This document shows positions 1 to 8,845 of a stretch of 64,000 bases of DNA, in pieces (the first letter of the stretch is position 1; every line of letters begins with the position of its first letter). Source of the stretch: Azorhizobium doebereinerae UFLA1-100 (GTDB taxonomy: Bacteria; Pseudomonadota; Alphaproteobacteria; Rhizobiales; Xanthobacteraceae); NCBI RefSeq assembly GCF_000473085.1, contig NZ_AXBA01000001.1, positions 372,001 to 436,000 of the forward strand, in the 5' to 3' direction. Under the pieces are notes generated by a model. It was not told the DNA's origin and searched no databases. It worked only from the letters and a program-made list of their open reading frames with translations. A program made the translations under genes and the position numbers.

Positions 1-572
1 GGCTGCGCGCCGTCGCCCCCGGCATCCGCCTGCGGCTCACCCCGTTCGGCAGCGACCTGGCCGAGGCGGGCGTCACCTCCGGCACCACCGCTCTGGCGCT
101 GGGCCGCATCGTCGACCCGCCGGACAATCTCGTGGTGCAGCACCTGATGGACGACGGCCTCGCCTGCATCGTGCGGGCCGACCATCCGGAGGTGTCGGGC
201 ACGCTGTCCCGGGCCCAGTACGAGCGCCTCAAGCACGTGAACATGCTGCCGCCCGGCCGGCTGCGGGTCGGCCTGTTCCAGGCGCTCGAACGCCAGGGGC
301 TCAAGCGGGAGGTGGTGGTCTCGGTGACGCATTTCCTGTCGATCCCGGAGATGGTCGCGGTGACCGACTATTGCGCCACGCTGCCGGCGCTGCTCTGCCG
401 CCGCCTCGCCCATGACCCGCGCCTGAAAGTGCTGCCTGCGCCGGTCGATCTCGGCACCTTCCCGGTGGAGATGGCCTGGCACGTGCGCCACCGGCACGAT
501 CCCGCCCACCTGTGGCTCCGCTCCCTGGTGGGCGAGGTGGCACGGGAGGTCTCCGGCGCGGCGGCGGCCTGA
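1..572 (+). CDS. LysR-family regulator, C-terminal part (5' end outside window)
   Basis: Partial gene read in the frame beginning at base 3. About 189 residues are visible and they form the effector-binding half of a LysR-type regulator. Family-like segments are the opening LRLTPFGSDL stretch, CIVRADHPEV, and FLSIPEMVAVTDYCATLPALLC followed by the AWHVRHRHDPAHLWLRSLV ending, a pattern typical of LysR regulators of aromatic degradation. The DNA-binding domain lies left of the window. It points towards the minus-strand oxidoreductase genes that end 11 bp further on, so the two are convergent here. The effector cannot be told from sequence. Confidence 0.85.
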   Translation, partial: LRAVAPGIRLRLTPFGSDLAEAGVTSGTTALALGRIVDPPDNLVVQHLMDDGLACIVRADHPEVSGTLSRAQYERLKHVNMLPPGRLRVGLFQALERQGLKREVVVSVTHFLSIPEMVAVTDYCATLPALLCRRLAHDPRLKVLPAPVDLGTFPVEMAWHVRHRHDPAHLWLRSLVGEVAREVSGAAAA

Positions 573-583
573 CGCGCCCCTCC

Positions 584-1528
584 CTACAGGTCCAGCACCA
601 GCCGCGCGCCGGCGGACTGCGCCACGCAGGGCATCAGCTTCGAGGCCCGCTCGGTCTGCGACAGGCAGCGGTCGCGGTGCAGCGGCGTGCCCTCCAGATA
701 GGTGACGGCGCAGGTGCCGCAAATGCCGCCGCCGCAGGACACGGGGACCTCCACGCCCACGGAGGCCAGGGCCTGCGCCATGCCGGCGCCCGCCGGCACG
801 TCGATCTCCACGCCCGTCCGCGCCAGCACCAGTTTGTAGGCGCGCGCGTCCGGGTCCGGCACCAGGGGCGGCGGCACGAACAGTTCCAGATGCACCCGCT
901 CCGCCGGCCAATGGTCGGTGGCCGCGCCGAAATCCGCCAGCAGCGGCGCCGGGCCGCAACAGGCGGCGCTGGCCCCCTCCGGCAGGGCCGCCAGCAGGTC
1001 GGCGACCGCCGGGCGGACGGTGCGCGCGGTGTCGTGCAGACGCGCGAGGCCGGCATCCATCAGGGGAGCGATCTGGTCGCCCAGGGGCGGCGCGCCCCGG
1101 CTCAGCACATGCAGGCGAAAGTCGCGCCGCCCCTGCGCCAGCAGCGCGGCGGCCGCCGACAGGAAGGGCGTGACGCCGATGCCGCCGGCCACGAACAGAT
1201 GGAAGCCCGGCCCCAGCGGCACCCCGCCGCGCGGCAGGCCGACCTGGATCTCGTCTCCCACCTCCACCTGATCGTGCAGATAGGCCGAGCCGCCCCGCCC
1301 CTCAGCCTCCCGCTTCACCGCGATCACGTAGCGGTCGCCCCGCGCCGGGTCGCCGCACAGGGAATAGGTGCGGGTGAGGCCGCCCGGCAGGAACAGGTCC
1401 ACATGCCCGCCCGGCCGGGCGGGCGGCAGCGCCCACCCCTCCGGGTCCTGAAGGGTGAAGCGCTTGACCCCCGCCCCCGCATCCTCGATGGCGGTGACGC
1501 GGGTGAGGATGGCTCCGTGCCGGCGCAT
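584..1528 (-). CDS. PDR/VanB-type oxidoreductase (FMN, NAD and plant-type [2Fe-2S] domains)
   Basis: A 314-residue reductase with the phthalate-dioxygenase-reductase order: an N-terminal flavin barrel (the RTYSLCGDP motif binds FMN), an NAD(P)-binding domain (FVAGGIGVTPFLSAA), and a C-terminal plant-type ferredoxin with Cys spaced C-x4-C-x2-C (CGGGICGTC) and a last Cys in LMPC. Such proteins pass electrons from NAD(P)H to Rieske oxygenases or P450s. No oxygenase partner is in the window, so the substrate is unknown. The start codon overlaps the stop of the MOSC gene by one base (TGATG), which indicates translational coupling. Confidence 0.9.
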   Translation of the reverse strand: MRRHGAILTRVTAIEDAGAGVKRFTLQDPEGWALPPARPGGHVDLFLPGGLTRTYSLCGDPARGDRYVIAVKREAEGRGGSAYLHDQVEVGDEIQVGLPRGGVPLGPGFHLFVAGGIGVTPFLSAAAALLAQGRRDFRLHVLSRGAPPLGDQIAPLMDAGLARLHDTARTVRPAVADLLAALPEGASAACCGPAPLLADFGAATDHWPAERVHLELFVPPPLVPDPDARAYKLVLARTGVEIDVPAGAGMAQALASVGVEVPVSCGGGICGTCAVTYLEGTPLHRDRCLSQTERASKLMPCVAQSAGARLVLDL

Positions 1529-2037
1529 CAGGCGTTCCTGACCAGATCGCCGACACGCACCGTGCCGCCTTCCAGGATGCGGCAGTTGAGGCCAGAGCGG
1601 TTGATCAAGGGATCAAAGATCGCCTGGCCGGTGATCTCCTCGATATGCCGGCAGGGCACGGAGAGGCGGGTGGCCTCCAAGAGCGTCTCGCCGAGCCAGA
1701 AGCGGCGGCCCACCAGATGGTTGAGCGGCACGCCCTCCACCGTGACGTTGCGCCGGTGGTCCTCCGGCTTCAGCGTGATCTTGTGGTCGCGCCGGAGCGC
1801 CTCCAGCGTCTCGATCTCGAACAAGGTCACCTGCCGGCCGTCCTCCGGCCGGTCGGAATAAAAGCCTTCCTCGCGGCCGATCATGTAGCGGTCGCCCTCG
1901 ATGCCCTTGCCGGGAATGAGATGAACTTCGTCCATGGCGCGCATGGGCAGGAAGGCGCGGGCGGTGATGTGCAAATGGCGCACCACGCCGGCGAAAGCGG
2001 TCGCGGTGGCCTCGATGGTGGGTTGAAGGCTCAGCAT
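1528..2037 (-). CDS. MOSC domain protein
   Basis: A 169-residue single-domain MOSC protein. Visible family features are the early GIEGDRY motif, the DHRRNVTVEGVPLN stretch and the conserved Cys in SVPCRHIE near the C terminus; MOSC proteins use such a Cys to handle sulfur or bind molybdenum cofactor. MOSC domains are often fused to or adjacent to ferredoxin-type reductases (as in YiiM and mARC-like proteins), and here the gene is coupled to a [2Fe-2S] flavin reductase. A two-component molybdenum reductase is a reasonable inference. The exact substrate is unknown. Confidence 0.85.
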   Translation of the reverse strand: MLSLQPTIEATATAFAGVVRHLHITARAFLPMRAMDEVHLIPGKGIEGDRYMIGREEGFYSDRPEDGRQVTLFEIETLEALRRDHKITLKPEDHRRNVTVEGVPLNHLVGRRFWLGETLLEATRLSVPCRHIEEITGQAIFDPLINRSGLNCRILEGGTVRVGDLVRNA

Positions 2038-2102
2038 GTCCTTGGGTCTTTCAGGCAGGTCCCCGGGGGCGCCGCCCCCGGGGAAGACAGGGGGAAACGG
2101 CG

Positions 2103-3416
2103 TCAGATCATGTCCTTGCGGGCGGTCTCGGGCGCCATGAAGGTGGCGAACGCGGTGATGAGCGCGCAGCCGATGAGATAGATGGAGATGGGCCAGGTGG
2201 CGCCGCCGCTCCAGGTCATCAGCGCCGCGGCGATGAAGGGCGTGAGGCCGCCGGAGAGCGCGGCGCCGATCTGGAAGCCCAGCGAGGCGCCGGAATAGCG
2301 CAGCCGGGCGGTGAACAGCTCCGAATACCAGGGCGCGCCGATGCCGAACATCACCATCTGGCCGCAGGAGATGGCCACCACGATGGTCGCCGTCACGATG
2401 GCCGGATCGCGGGTCTCCAAGAGCGCGAACATGGGGAAGGCGAAGCCCGCGCAGAACAGGCAGCTCAGGAAGAACATGGTCTTGCGGCCGACCAGATCCG
2501 ACAGCCAGCCGAACAGCGGGATGGTGAACAAAGCGATGAAGGAGGACAGCCACACGCCGTTGAGGATGGTCGCGCGCGGCATGCCCAGTTGAGCCGTGGC
2601 ATAGGAGATGACGAACACGCCGGCGATAGAGGCGTAGGAGATTTCCGCGATCTTCAGGCCGACGGCGGTGAAGAAGGGGCGGCGGTGATCGCGGAAGATC
2701 TCCACCAGCGGCGCCTGGGCGCAGGCGTTCTTCGCCTTCATCTCGCGGAAGGCCGGGGTCTCGTCGAGCTTGAGGCGGATGAACAGGCCGACCGCGATGA
2801 GCACGATGGAGAACAGGAAGGGCAGACGCCAGCCCCAGGACAGGAAGGCGCTGTCGGGCAGTTGCGACACCAAAGCGAAGATGCCGATGGCGGCGAGATT
2901 GCCGATGGGATTGCCCACCTGCACCATGGAGCCGAACAGGCCGCGCTTCTTCGCCGGCGCGTTCTCCACCACCATGAGCACCGCCCCGCCCCATTCCCCG
3001 CCGATGCCGATGCCCTGGAGGAAGCGCAGGATCAGCAGCAGGATGGGGGCGGCGACGCCGATCTGCTCATAGGTGGGCAGGAGACCGATGCAGAAGGTGC
3101 CCAGCCCCATGATGACGATGGTGGTGGCCAGCATGGCCTTGCGGCCGAGCTTGTCGCCATAATGGCCGAAGATGGCCGCGCCCAAGGGCCGGGCGAGGAA
3201 GCCCACCGCATAGGTGCCGAAGGCGGCGATGGTGGCGAGCGCGGGATCGGCCACGGGGAAGAACAGCTTGTTGAACACCAGAGCGGTGGCCGCCGCATAG
3301 ATGAGGAAGTCGTACCATTCGACGGCGGTGCCGATGACCGAGGACCAGACGATGCGCCGCATGTCGCTGCGCTCGGCGGTCGCGGCCGGCGACGCGATGG
3401 TTCCGGTGAGTGTCAT
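2103..3416 (-). CDS. MHS-family MFS transporter (proton symporter)
   Basis: A 437-residue major facilitator transporter of the metabolite:H+ symporter group (ShiA/ProP/KgtP-like). Diagnostic segments are the N-terminal VIGTAVEWYDFLIYAAA, GHYGDKLGRKAMLATT after helix 2, and RFLQGIGIGGEWGGAV in helix 4. I prefer the start at 3416 because a GAGAGG-type ribosome site precedes it; a start 12 codons upstream has none. It probably imports an organic acid used by the neighbouring reductase genes, 65 bp downstream. It is divergent from the XRE-cupin gene at 4199 across a 782-bp gap. Confidence 0.9.
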   Translation of the reverse strand: MTLTGTIASPAATAERSDMRRIVWSSVIGTAVEWYDFLIYAAATALVFNKLFFPVADPALATIAAFGTYAVGFLARPLGAAIFGHYGDKLGRKAMLATTIVIMGLGTFCIGLLPTYEQIGVAAPILLLILRFLQGIGIGGEWGGAVLMVVENAPAKKRGLFGSMVQVGNPIGNLAAIGIFALVSQLPDSAFLSWGWRLPFLFSIVLIAVGLFIRLKLDETPAFREMKAKNACAQAPLVEIFRDHRRPFFTAVGLKIAEISYASIAGVFVISYATAQLGMPRATILNGVWLSSFIALFTIPLFGWLSDLVGRKTMFFLSCLFCAGFAFPMFALLETRDPAIVTATIVVAISCGQMVMFGIGAPWYSELFTARLRYSGASLGFQIGAALSGGLTPFIAAALMTWSGGATWPISIYLIGCALITAFATFMAPETARKDMI

Positions 3417-4198
3417 ATCGTGCCTCTCTGGAAGGTCTGGGGGGACGCACACGCCTGCCCGGTCCCCGTCCGGCTTCTGCGTCCGGGCGGAGGGGCGGAA
3501 CTTCTTGGACCTGGAGACGGCCGGACACGCCGGCCGGGGCGGGCGCCCCCTCCCCGGCCGGCGCGGCCGGCGGCGGGAGGTACCCGGAACGGTCTTGCGG
3601 ACACGGGCCCGCCGGCCGGCGCGCGCAAGGCGGGCGCCGGGGACGTGATGTTCACCTGCTCACCTGCCCGCCGCGCCGGTCCCGCCATCGGCGGGGCGCG
3701 CGGCCGGCACGGGGCCTGACCCGCGGCCGCCGACCTCGCGGTCAGCGTCCGGCGGGCCTGAGCCGCCGGCTCAGGCGGGAGGTGGGCGGCGGCCGCGCCC
3801 GGGGGCGCGGCGCGATGCGGCGGGGGGCAGGAGGCCGCTCGGGCCGGTGCCGGGACGCACGATCATGCGGGCTGTCCTCTTGCCTGATCTGGAGCGGAGG
3901 GCGGGACGCGAAGCCGCGCCCGTACCCGTCCATACCCAACGGCACCATGTTTACTGACAGAAATCAATAGCCGCGAAACGGTGCCGATCCGGCCGGCGGA
4001 TGCGGATGACAGTCGTTTGCATATTTTTCATTCACGACACGGTGCGTTCATGCGTGTCTGCACAAATTCGCGCGCATGGCTGACGACAATTTCCGCAAAC
4101 GAAAGGTGTTCTGCTAGAAACAGTTGAGGCGCCGCCGGCCGCGTCCTAAGACACGGTGGCGCAAATGGGGAATTGAAGGGCGCAACAGGGGATTTTGC
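3417..4198. other. Long divergent intergenic region between MHS transporter and XRE-cupin regulator
   Basis: No convincing gene. The left part is extremely GC-rich. The right part (about 3940-4130) is visibly richer in A+T and probably holds promoters for both divergent genes. An interrupted inverted repeat is visible: GGCACC-at-GTTT at 3941-3952 against AAACGGTGCC at 3976-3985. This could be an operator for the adjacent regulator, but one pair is weak evidence. Confidence 0.5.
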
Positions 4199-4795
4199 GT
4201 GCTCGACGCCAGCAAGGCCGATCGTCTGGGACCGAACCTGCGGCAGCTCCGCCTTGAGAAGGGCATGACGCTGGACCGCCTCGCCGCCGCCAGCGCCCTC
4301 ACACGGGGATACCTCTCACTGGTGGAGCGCGGGCTGAAGACCCCGTCCATCAGCGCGCTGCTGCGGGTGGCCACCGCGCTCGATGTCAATATCGCTCAAC
4401 TGTTTGATCTGAATGCCATATCCACCGCGCGCTACACGCTGACGCGGCATGGCGAGGGGCCGCAGCAGGTGGACGGCACCTTCGGCCTGTTCCCTTTGGC
4501 GGCGGGCCGCTCGCGCAAGATGATGGAGCCCTTCCTGATGACGCCGGCCACCAAGCCGGCGCTGCGCTCGGACCCGCGCTGGGCGCATGGCGGCGAGGAG
4601 TTCCTGTTCGTCGTCTCCGGCCGGGTGGCGATCCGCCTCGGCCCCGAGGAGCTTGAGCTAAGTGCCGGGGATTGCTTGTATTTCGAAGGCGAGATCAAGC
4701 ATGAGGTGCGCAGCCTCGGGCGCGAGAAGGCGCAGGTCCTCGTGGTCATCGCCCTGCCCGACGAGACCGCCGGGATCGCCGCGCCAAGGCCCTGA
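4199..4795 (+). CDS. XRE-family regulator with C-terminal cupin
   Basis: A 198-residue regulator. Residues 8-65 form a helix-turn-helix of the lambda-repressor type (LRQLRLEKGMTLDRLAAAS, then LSLVERGLKTPSISALLRVA). The C-terminal half is a cupin (HGGEEFLFVVSGRVAIRLG, LSAGDCLYFEGEIKHEV). I chose the GTG at 4199 because AGGGG lies about 7 bases upstream; an upstream TTG gives only a basic, non-conserved extension. Proteins of this build sense a small ligand in the cupin and often control an adjacent transporter, here the divergent MHS gene. Confidence 0.85.
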   Translation: MLDASKADRLGPNLRQLRLEKGMTLDRLAAASALTRGYLSLVERGLKTPSISALLRVATALDVNIAQLFDLNAISTARYTLTRHGEGPQQVDGTFGLFPLAAGRSRKMMEPFLMTPATKPALRSDPRWAHGGEEFLFVVSGRVAIRLGPEELELSAGDCLYFEGEIKHEVRSLGREKAQVLVVIALPDETAGIAAPRP

Positions 4796-4838
4796 AAGAC
4801 CAGGGCCATGACACACTAAGATCCTGAAATACCGGCGC

Positions 4839-5297
4839 TTATTTCAGTCGCGACAGCAAGGCGAGCAGTTGCGCGCGCTCGGCCGCGTCCAGCGGCGCCA
4901 GGGTCTCCTCGGTGATCCCGAGCGCCGTCGGCGCCGCCCGCTCGGCCAGCGCAACCCCTTCTGCCGTCAGGGCCACCACCAGCCGGCGGCCGTCCTCGGG
5001 GTCGGGCCGCGTCTCCACCAGGGCGCGCTTCACCAGACGGTCCACCACCCCCTTGATGGTGGCCGCATCCATGGCGGTGAGGCGGCCCAGCAGGTTCTGC
5101 GAGCACGGCCCCTTCTCGGCGAGCTTGGCCAGCGCCGCCCATTGGGTGGAGGTCAACTCCTCCCCCATGCGCGCGCCGAAGATGATGGTGTGCCGCTGCA
5201 TCACTTGCCGCAGCAGGAAACCTACTTGCGTATCAAGCACATAGGCCGGCGGGGCCGGCGTTTTGGTGCGCCGGCGGCGGGCGCCGGCTGCTGGCAT
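4839..5297 (-). CDS. MarR-family regulator, possibly the nicotinate cluster regulator
   Basis: A 152-residue winged-helix MarR protein: TSTQWAALAKLAEKGPCSQNLLG leads into the recognition helix, and RPDPEDGRRLVVALTAEG is the wing. The ATG at 5297 is preceded by AGGGGTG. It is the last gene of the minus-strand run that starts with hnr, 54 bp after livF. In Pseudomonas the nicotinate regulator NicR is also a MarR protein, and no other regulator sits inside this cluster. Control of the four shared operator-like sites at 13795, 15200, 19509 and 20757 is therefore plausible but unproven. Confidence 0.85.
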   Translation of the reverse strand: MPAAGARRRRTKTPAPPAYVLDTQVGFLLRQVMQRHTIIFGARMGEELTSTQWAALAKLAEKGPCSQNLLGRLTAMDAATIKGVVDRLVKRALVETRPDPEDGRRLVVALTAEGVALAERAAPTALGITEETLAPLDAAERAQLLALLSRLK

Positions 5298-5351
5298 GGT
5301 GCTCACCCCTGGCCTCCCCTGGCGTCGTGTCATCTATATCGCCCGCCCCGC

Positions 5352-6056
5352 CTAGACGGCGAGATAGGCGTCGCGGACCTCCGGATTGGCCTCCAGCTCC
5401 GCCATGGTGCCGGAGAAGCGAATGCGACCTTTTTCAATGATATAGGCCCGGTCCGAGATGAGCTTGGCGAAATGCAGATTCTGCTCGGAGATGACGATGG
5501 AGAGCCCTTCCCGCTTCATGGTCAGGATGGCGTCGGCCATCTGCTCCACGATCTTCGGCGCCAGGCCCTCGGACGGCTCGTCCAGCAGCACCAGCGAAGG
5601 ATTTCCCATCAATGTGCGGCCGATGGTCAGCATCTGCTGCTCGCCGCCGCTCATCTGCCCGCCGGGACGCTTCCTCATCTCGCCGAGGTTGGGGAACAGC
5701 TCGTAGATCCGCTCCGGCGTCCAGGTGGCGACCCCGGCGCGGGGCGGCTGGCGGCCCACGGTGAAATTCTCCTCCACCGTCAGCTCGGTGAAAATGCGCC
5801 TGTCCTCAGGCACATAGCCGAGGCCGCGACGGACGACCTCATAGGTCGGCAGGCGCGAGACGTCCTCGCCCTCGAAGCGGATCTGGCCGGTGCGCTGGGC
5901 GACGAGGCCCACCACCGAGCGGAAAGTGGTGCTCTTGCCGGCGCCGTTGCGGCCGAGCAGCGCCACCACTTCGCCGGCGCCCACCTCGAAGCCGACGTCG
6001 AACAGGATGTGGGCCGGCCCGTAATGGCTGTTCAGCCCGGAGACTTCGAGCTTCAT
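5352..6056 (-). CDS. livF: Branched-chain-type ABC transporter ATPase LivF
   Basis: A 234-residue ATPase with Walker A GRNGAGKST, signature MSGGEQQML, Walker B LVLLDEPSEGLAP and the LivF-type GYVPEDRRIFTELTVEEN segment. It pairs with LivG, whose stop overlaps its start by 4 bases. It forms one half of the nucleotide-binding dimer of a Liv/HAAT transporter. Its place in the nicotinate unit suggests that the transporter carries nicotinate or an aromatic or dicarboxylic relative rather than leucine; that is inferred from context only. Confidence 0.93.
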   Translation of the reverse strand: MKLEVSGLNSHYGPAHILFDVGFEVGAGEVVALLGRNGAGKSTTFRSVVGLVAQRTGQIRFEGEDVSRLPTYEVVRRGLGYVPEDRRIFTELTVEENFTVGRQPPRAGVATWTPERIYELFPNLGEMRKRPGGQMSGGEQQMLTIGRTLMGNPSLVLLDEPSEGLAPKIVEQMADAILTMKREGLSIVISEQNLHFAKLISDRAYIIEKGRIRFSGTMAELEANPEVRDAYLAV

Positions 6057-6835
6057 GCGGCGCTCCCCTCGCGGTGTTTGGCGTCGTACAGCAGGCCCTC
6101 GCCCAGATAGATCGCCCGCACCTGCGGGTCGCGGCGCACCTGTTCCGGCGTGCCGGTGGCGATCAGCTCGCCCCGGTTCAGCACCATCACGGCATCCGCA
6201 TGCTCGAACACCACGTCCATGTCGTGCTCGGTGAACAGCACGCCGATGCCCTTCTCGCGGGCGATCTTGGCGGTGAGGCGCATCAGGTCCACGCGCTCCT
6301 TCGGCGCCATGCCGGCGGTGGGTTCATCCATCAGCAAGAGCTTGGGATTGTTGGCCAAGGCAATGGCCAGCTCCAGCCGCTTCAGGTCGCCGTAGGCCAG
6401 TTCCCCGCACGGCCGTTCGGCCTGCGCCTCCATGCCCACCAGCGCCAGCAGGCGGTCGGCCTCGGGGCGATGGGCGGCGCCCGCATAGCCCACCATGGCC
6501 CACAGCTTGTGGTGGAAGGAGAGCAGCGCCACCTGCACGTTCTCGCGCACCGTCATGGACGGGAAGGTGGCGGTGATCTGGAACGTCCGCCCCACCCCGC
6601 GCCGCCACACCGCGCGCGGCGGCAGGCCGACGATCTCCTGGCCCTCCAGCTTGATGGAGCCGGCATTGGGCCGGATCTGGCCGTTCAGCATGTTGAAGCA
6701 GGTGCTCTTGCCGGCGCCGTTGGGGCCGATCAGGGCGAGGATGGTGCCGGCGTCGAGCGCGAACGAGACGCCCCGCACCGCATGCACCCCGCCATAGGAC
6801 TTGGCGAGCCCTTCCACTTGCAGCAGCGCGCTCAT
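6053..6835 (-). CDS. livG: Branched-chain-type ABC transporter ATPase LivG
   Basis: A 260-residue ATPase with Walker A GPNGAGKST, the LivG-specific GVGRTFQITATFPSMTVREN stretch, Walker B LLLMDEPTAGM and a C-terminal extension (ATGTPEQVRRDPQVRAIYLG) typical of the LivG branch. It overlaps the permease stop and the livF start by 4 bases each, so all three are translationally coupled. The usual E. coli signature LSYGD appears here as LAYGDLKRLE. Confidence 0.93.
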   Translation of the reverse strand: MSALLQVEGLAKSYGGVHAVRGVSFALDAGTILALIGPNGAGKSTCFNMLNGQIRPNAGSIKLEGQEIVGLPPRAVWRRGVGRTFQITATFPSMTVRENVQVALLSFHHKLWAMVGYAGAAHRPEADRLLALVGMEAQAERPCGELAYGDLKRLELAIALANNPKLLLMDEPTAGMAPKERVDLMRLTAKIAREKGIGVLFTEHDMDVVFEHADAVMVLNRGELIATGTPEQVRRDPQVRAIYLGEGLLYDAKHREGSAA

Positions 6836-8736
6836 TCCGCGGCCTCCACCTTGGCGACGTAGCCGGCCGCCTCAGGCCCCGCCCCGTCGGGCGCGGGCGG
6901 GCGGCGGCGGCGATGGCGCAGGTCCTCGAGGAAGCCGACGATGCCCTTCGGGAAGGCCACCACCAGCACCACGATCACCCCGCCCAGCACCAGCTTGGAC
7001 AATTCCGTCTTGCTCATGAGCCAGATGGCCAGGGCCTTGTAGACAATGGCGCCGATGACCGCGCCGGACACCGTCTCGATGCCGCCCAGCAGCACCATGA
7101 CGAGGCCGTCCACCGAAGTCGGGATGGCCAGGTTCTCCGGGAACACACTGCCTTTCAGGAAGGCGAACAGCGCCCCGGCGATGCCCGCGAACGTGCCGGC
7201 CACGATGAAGGCGGCCCATTGCGTGCTCTTGCGGTCGATGCCGATGGCCTCGCTGCGCAGCGTGCTGTCGCGGGCCGCCCTGAGGCCATAGCCGAAGGGC
7301 GAGAACACCAGCATCCGCAGCACGCCCACCCCGATGACGACGATCGCCAGGGTCAGCCAGAAGAAGCCCTGCGGGCTGGAGGCCCATTTGGACGGCCAGA
7401 TGCCCAGCATGCCGTTGTCGCCGCCGGTCACCTCCACCCACTGGAACGCCACCGACCATGCGATCTGGGCGAAAGCCAGCGTCAGCATGGCGAAATAGAC
7501 CCCGGACAGGCGCACGCAGAACCAGCCGAACAGCACCGCACCCGCCAGCCCGAGCAGCGGGCCGACCAACAGCGCCAGCTCCATGGGGGCGCCCAGGAAC
7601 TTGACCATGAAGGCCGCGCCATAGGCGCCGAGGCCGAAATAGGCCGCATGGCCGAAGGAGGCGAGGCCGCCCACGGTCATCAGGAAATGCAGGCTGGCGG
7701 CGAACAGCACGAAGACGAGGATTTCCGTGCCCACGCTCAAGGCATAGTTGCCGGCGAAGACCGGCAGGCTCGCCGCCACCAGAATGGCGACGGCGACGCC
7801 CATGCGCTCCAGCGCGGACATGGGGCGCCAGGGGCGGATGGAGAGGCCGGCGGCGGCACGCGGCGTGCCCTCCGGCTTGCCGAACAGGCCCCAGGGCCGC
7901 ACCACCAGCACCACCGCCATGACCAGGAACACCATGACCATGGAGATCTTGGGCAGCACCAGGATGCCAAAGGCATTCAGCTCGGACACCAGGATGGCGG
8001 CCACGAAGGCGCCGGTGACGCTGCCGAGGCCGCCGATCACCACCACCACGAACACCTCGACGATGATCGACAGGTCCATGGCATGGCTGACCGTGGTGCG
8101 CGGAATCTGCAAGGCTCCGCCCAGCGCCGCCAGGAACACGCCCAGCGCGAACACGCTGGTGAACAGCCACTTCTGGTTGACGCCCAGCGAGGCCACCATG
8201 TCGCGGTCCTGGGTGGCGGCGCGCACCAGCACGCCCCAGCGGGTGCCGTGGAACAGCAGCCACAGCAGGCCGAGCACGATGGGGCCCAGCGCAATGAGCA
8301 GGAAGTCGTAGGACGGCACCAGGCGGCCGAACACGGTGACGGCGCCGGTGAAGCCGGGCGCGCGCGGGCCCATGAGGTCCTCGGCGCCCCAGATCAGCAC
8401 CACGATGTCCTCGACCATCAGCGTGACGCCGAAGGTGGCCAGGAGCTGGAACAGCTCGGGCGCGTGATAGATGCGGCGCAGCAGCAGCATCTCCATCAGC
8501 GCGCCGACGGCGGCCACCACGAGGCAGGCCACGAGAATGCCGCCCCAGAAGCCGAGGGGGCCGGCGAAGCGGTCCGTCAGCGTGAACGCGACGTAGGCGC
8601 CGAGCATGTAGAACGCGCCATGCGCAAAGTTCACGATGCGCATCACGCCGAAGATGATCGACAGGCCCGACGCCACCAGAAACAACGACGCGGCGCTGGC
8701 GAGCCCGCTGAGGGCCTGGACCAATAGGAATTCCAC
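6832..8736 (-). CDS. Fused LivH-LivM permease of branched-chain-type ABC transporter
   Basis: A single 634-residue protein carrying both permeases of a Liv-type transporter. Residues 1 to about 290 are LivH-like (GLSIIFGVMRIVNFAHGAFYMLGAY, VVVVIGGLGSVTGAF). Residues from about 320 are LivM-like (GGLASFGHAAYFGLGAYGAA, DSTLRSEAIGI, LLGGIETVSGAVIGAIVYKAL). In E. coli these are separate proteins; fused forms occur in several proteobacteria. The joint is an Arg- and Pro-containing linker near residues 290-310. The C terminus ends with a basic and Pro-rich cytoplasmic tail. No frameshift is needed to read it as one frame. Confidence 0.92.
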   Translation of the reverse strand: MEFLLVQALSGLASAASLFLVASGLSIIFGVMRIVNFAHGAFYMLGAYVAFTLTDRFAGPLGFWGGILVACLVVAAVGALMEMLLLRRIYHAPELFQLLATFGVTLMVEDIVVLIWGAEDLMGPRAPGFTGAVTVFGRLVPSYDFLLIALGPIVLGLLWLLFHGTRWGVLVRAATQDRDMVASLGVNQKWLFTSVFALGVFLAALGGALQIPRTTVSHAMDLSIIVEVFVVVVIGGLGSVTGAFVAAILVSELNAFGILVLPKISMVMVFLVMAVVLVVRPWGLFGKPEGTPRAAAGLSIRPWRPMSALERMGVAVAILVAASLPVFAGNYALSVGTEILVFVLFAASLHFLMTVGGLASFGHAAYFGLGAYGAAFMVKFLGAPMELALLVGPLLGLAGAVLFGWFCVRLSGVYFAMLTLAFAQIAWSVAFQWVEVTGGDNGMLGIWPSKWASSPQGFFWLTLAIVVIGVGVLRMLVFSPFGYGLRAARDSTLRSEAIGIDRKSTQWAAFIVAGTFAGIAGALFAFLKGSVFPENLAIPTSVDGLVMVLLGGIETVSGAVIGAIVYKALAIWLMSKTELSKLVLGGVIVVLVVAFPKGIVGFLEDLRHRRRRPPAPDGAGPEAAGYVAKVEAAE

Positions 8737-8797
8737 GGCTCAACCTTTCGTTGAACGCTCTTGAAGGCTGGTTTCTTGTTATTGGTGCGGAGAATGG

Positions 8798-8825
8798 CTG
8801 GCCGGCACCGGAAGGCACCGGCCAG
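8798..8825 (-). other. Intercistronic stem-loop between binding-protein and permease genes
   Basis: CTGGCCGG at 8798-8805 pairs with CCGGCCAG at 8818-8825; inside, CC and GG can pair around a GGAA tetraloop. It sits in the 109-bp gap after the substrate-binding protein stop. It has no U-run, so it is more likely an mRNA-stabilising hairpin or partial terminator that favours the binding protein, as in other ABC operons. Confidence 0.55.
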
Positions 8826-8845
8826 GGGTCGCGTCAGGGATCGCG

